A stretch of 64,000 bases of DNA from positions 15,688,501-15,752,500 of the forward strand of contig OY987244.1 in the NCBI GenBank assembly GCA_963920765.1, in the 5' to 3' direction. Position 1 is the first letter of the stretch, and each line of letters starts with the position of its first letter. Under the pieces are notes generated by a model that ran no database searches, was not told the origin of the DNA, and worked only from the letters and a program-made list of their open reading frames with translations. Made by a program: the position numbers and the translations under genes. Shown in pieces: positions 62,016 through 64,000 of the stretch. The DNA comes from Ulota crispa. Lineage: Eukaryota > Streptophyta > Bryopsida > Orthotrichales > Orthotrichaceae.

Positions 62016-62764
62016 TGGGGAAATTGCAAAATGAGTAACAAAAATAAAAGAAATTACAATTTGGGTAACAAATCCAATAATCTCAACATGTTTTGCAACT
62101 TGCTGTAAGTGCTGTTGAAGCTAGCATCAATATTGTTGCCCGCTGTTTGTTGCAACCCCTTTTCTCTCAATGTTGACCAATCCCAGCACTAAGTAGCAAA
62201 TGTTTGCCTAACAATCATACATCGCACATTGTCAAGGAATAATTGCTTGCCCTTTGCTTGCAGGTACCGCTTTAGAACTTTAGTGTGCGCCAGAAAAGAC
62301 ATTTAAATGTCTCCCATGTGTGTGAATGTTGACACCCCAAGCTTCCCACACGCCGAACAATGTGTTTGATCCTCAACATTGTCCTTGCCACGGCTCCAAA
62401 TTCTTATTTTTTTGTGCAGTCACTTGGCATGTTGAACCACTACACAAATTGTACTTGCAAGCAAAGGGCAAGTAATTGTTCCTTGATAATGTACAATGTA
62501 TGATTGTTTGGCAAACATTTGCTGCTTGGTGCTAGCAAGGGTCCTTGCAAGGGTCACAACTGGTTGGCACTGAGAGAAAGGGAATTGCAAGAAACATTGA
62601 GCAACAACATTGATGCTAGCTTCAACAACACTTACAGCAAAATTATTGGATTTGTTACCCAAATTGTAATTATTTTCAAACCATTACCCAAATTGTAATT
62701 ATTTTCAAACCGTTACCTAGATTGTAATTTCTTTCGTTTGTGTTACTCATTTTGTAATTTCCCC
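62016..62764. mobile_element. Large inverted-repeat MITE with GGGGAAATTGCAAAATGAGT ends (749 bp)
   Basis: Arms of over 250 bp: left GGGGAAATTGCAAAATGAGT, right ACTCATTTTGTAATTTCCCC. The inner pairs include GCAAGCAAAGGGCAAG against its complement near 62245, and TTGTTACCCAAATTGTAATT, which is repeated three times at the right end (62650-62740). Confidence 0.8.
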
Positions 62765-64000
62765 AACTTTATCCCAATGAACTACAAAATATAAACCCCT
62801 TCATATGTGTTTACAGCAGTGTTTACAAATTTTAGAGTTTTTTTCTTACATGTTTTTTATAGCTACAACAAATGTGAATACCACGTTAGATTTGACTTTT
62901 TAGCACAATTAGCAAGATTTTATGCTCTCGAGTTAGTTATGTGAATCACAATTGGGACCACTGATCTACAGTGGTTTGCACATAAGGAGGCTCAGGTGAT
63001 TGGCCCTTGGCCATTTTAACTAGCCTGGGTGGGGTCAAAAATGGTTGGGACAAGGTTAATAGTGTAAGTTTTCAAATTTGTGAGAAGCTAATAATGCTTG
63101 TAGCACGGGGCTAACATGGTGAAAATGGGGCGGTAAAAATGGGAGCTTATGCGGCAAAAATTGGCCCAATCCTACAAACTTCCCTACTGCTAGAGAGGCT
63201 TCAAAAAGGGGCTAAACCCACCCCCTCCAAAAGCTCTTGTTAACAGCTCCACTCCTCCCAACATGTGAGTAATATCTTGAGAAAACCATGATGGTTTAAT
63301 TTCTAACCATAAACGTAAGCTTATAAACTTTTTGACTATGAGAACACAAGCACACTCTCAATCACTCTCAAATGCAGTTTATTTGGAACATCATTTCCTG
63401 CAAATTCCTGATGAGAAAGAATTATTGATTTTATTGGAGGCCCTTTTCATTATTTGTTCAAATGACCTCACTTTGACCTCAATGGCCTAAGAATGTGTTT
63501 ATGTTTCCACTTGTTAAAAGGACGTAGAAGAGGATGGAGATGATAATGATGAGAAGGTAATTAAGAGGTCGTGGCCTTGTAGGGTGTGCACATTAGTATA
63601 CATGTTGGCAAACAAAAGAGAAACACATGTGTTCGACACATATAAGACTTGCATTGGCATGCAATTCTTCTTTCTTGTTATGTAAGACTTGCATTGGCAT
63701 GCCATTCTTCATTCTTGTTAAGTAAGTAGGCTTGTGTTGACGTGTTGAATTTGTTGTTGTTGTGGATGTGCAATTAGAATTGTGTATGTTGTTGTAGTGG
63801 TAAAAGTGTGTTTGACTATTAAGTGCTTTGGGACATCCTTGCTATGTTTGTTGCTCTTGGGTGCATACTTGACAATGTATTGCTCTTTAGCTAGTGGTTG
63901 TTAACCCCTAAACCACAAAAGTTTGTTTAACAATTTATAGTTGTGTGTAAGAGATGCCTTTAGTGTGCTCAAATTTTCATAATACTAGCTTGAGTAAATA
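62765..64000. other. Gene-free stretch to the window end
   Basis: No exon was recognised. TTAACCCCTAAACCAC at 63902 resembles the left end of the TTAACCCCTAAACG family; any partner lies outside the window. Confidence 0.4.
63643..63722. repeat. 40-bp direct tandem repeat, two copies
   Basis: TAAGACTTGCATTGGCATGC begins each copy, at 63643 and 63683, followed by ATTCTTC.TTCTTGTTA. The copies differ at only a few positions. Confidence 0.85.

Noticed and set aside
1-64000. CRISPR arrays, tRNA or rRNA genes
   Set aside because: No regularly spaced repeats or recognisable RNA gene signatures were seen; a tRNAscan run would be needed to rule out a tRNA in the AT-rich spacers.

Overview
This window reads as nuclear DNA of a land plant, most likely a non-seed lineage such as a bryophyte; that placement is inference. 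The basis is several intron-rich genes with GT-AG splice sites and continuous reading phase, an A-type plant cytochrome P450, a TTTAGGG-type interstitial repeat, and long AT-rich spacers full of small inverted-repeat transposons (MITEs). No bacterial gene organisation, rRNA gene, tRNA gene or CRISPR array was recognised.

Layout. (1) 2206-8299, plus: a 12-exon gene for a TTI2-like protein of the TEL2-TTI1-TTI2 co-chaperone complex, with a 42-bp tandem repeat and a telomere-like repeat in its first intron. (2) 8300-18200: gene-free AT-rich DNA with hairpin MITEs, one about 0.7 kb long and one nested. (3) 18712-21310, plus: a two-exon P450 with all signature motifs and a MITE in its intron. (4) 21594-23853, minus: a three-exon DEDDy 3'-5' exonuclease. 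(5) 24.1-27.5 kb: a cluster of MITEs. (6) 27901-34777, plus: a gene joining leucine-rich repeats to a SAPS-like (PP6 regulatory subunit) region, with a first coding exon that holds only the ATG. (7) 40302-42229, minus: a multi-pass membrane protein resembling XK-related proteins, interrupted by one in-frame TGA. (8) 43-53 kb: a dense set of recurring MITE families, two of them nested. (9) 53.27-54.93 kb: GC-rich DNA bracketed by inverted repeats. (10) 55409-57579, minus: a secreted FAD-linked oxidase whose closest remembered relatives are fungal. (11) 57.6-64 kb: gene-poor, more inverted-repeat elements.

The genes do not form a pathway. TTI2 (PIKK maturation), the exonuclease (nucleic-acid processing) and the SAPS-like protein (phosphatase targeting) look like housekeeping or signalling genes. 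The P450 and the FAD oxidase look like specialised or stress metabolism. The observations most worth following are the fungal-type FAD oxidase that now carries a spliceosomal intron and signal peptide, the LRR-SAPS architecture, and the XKR-like gene in a plant context. Exon models were built by eye from splice signals and phase; no alignment or expression data were available.
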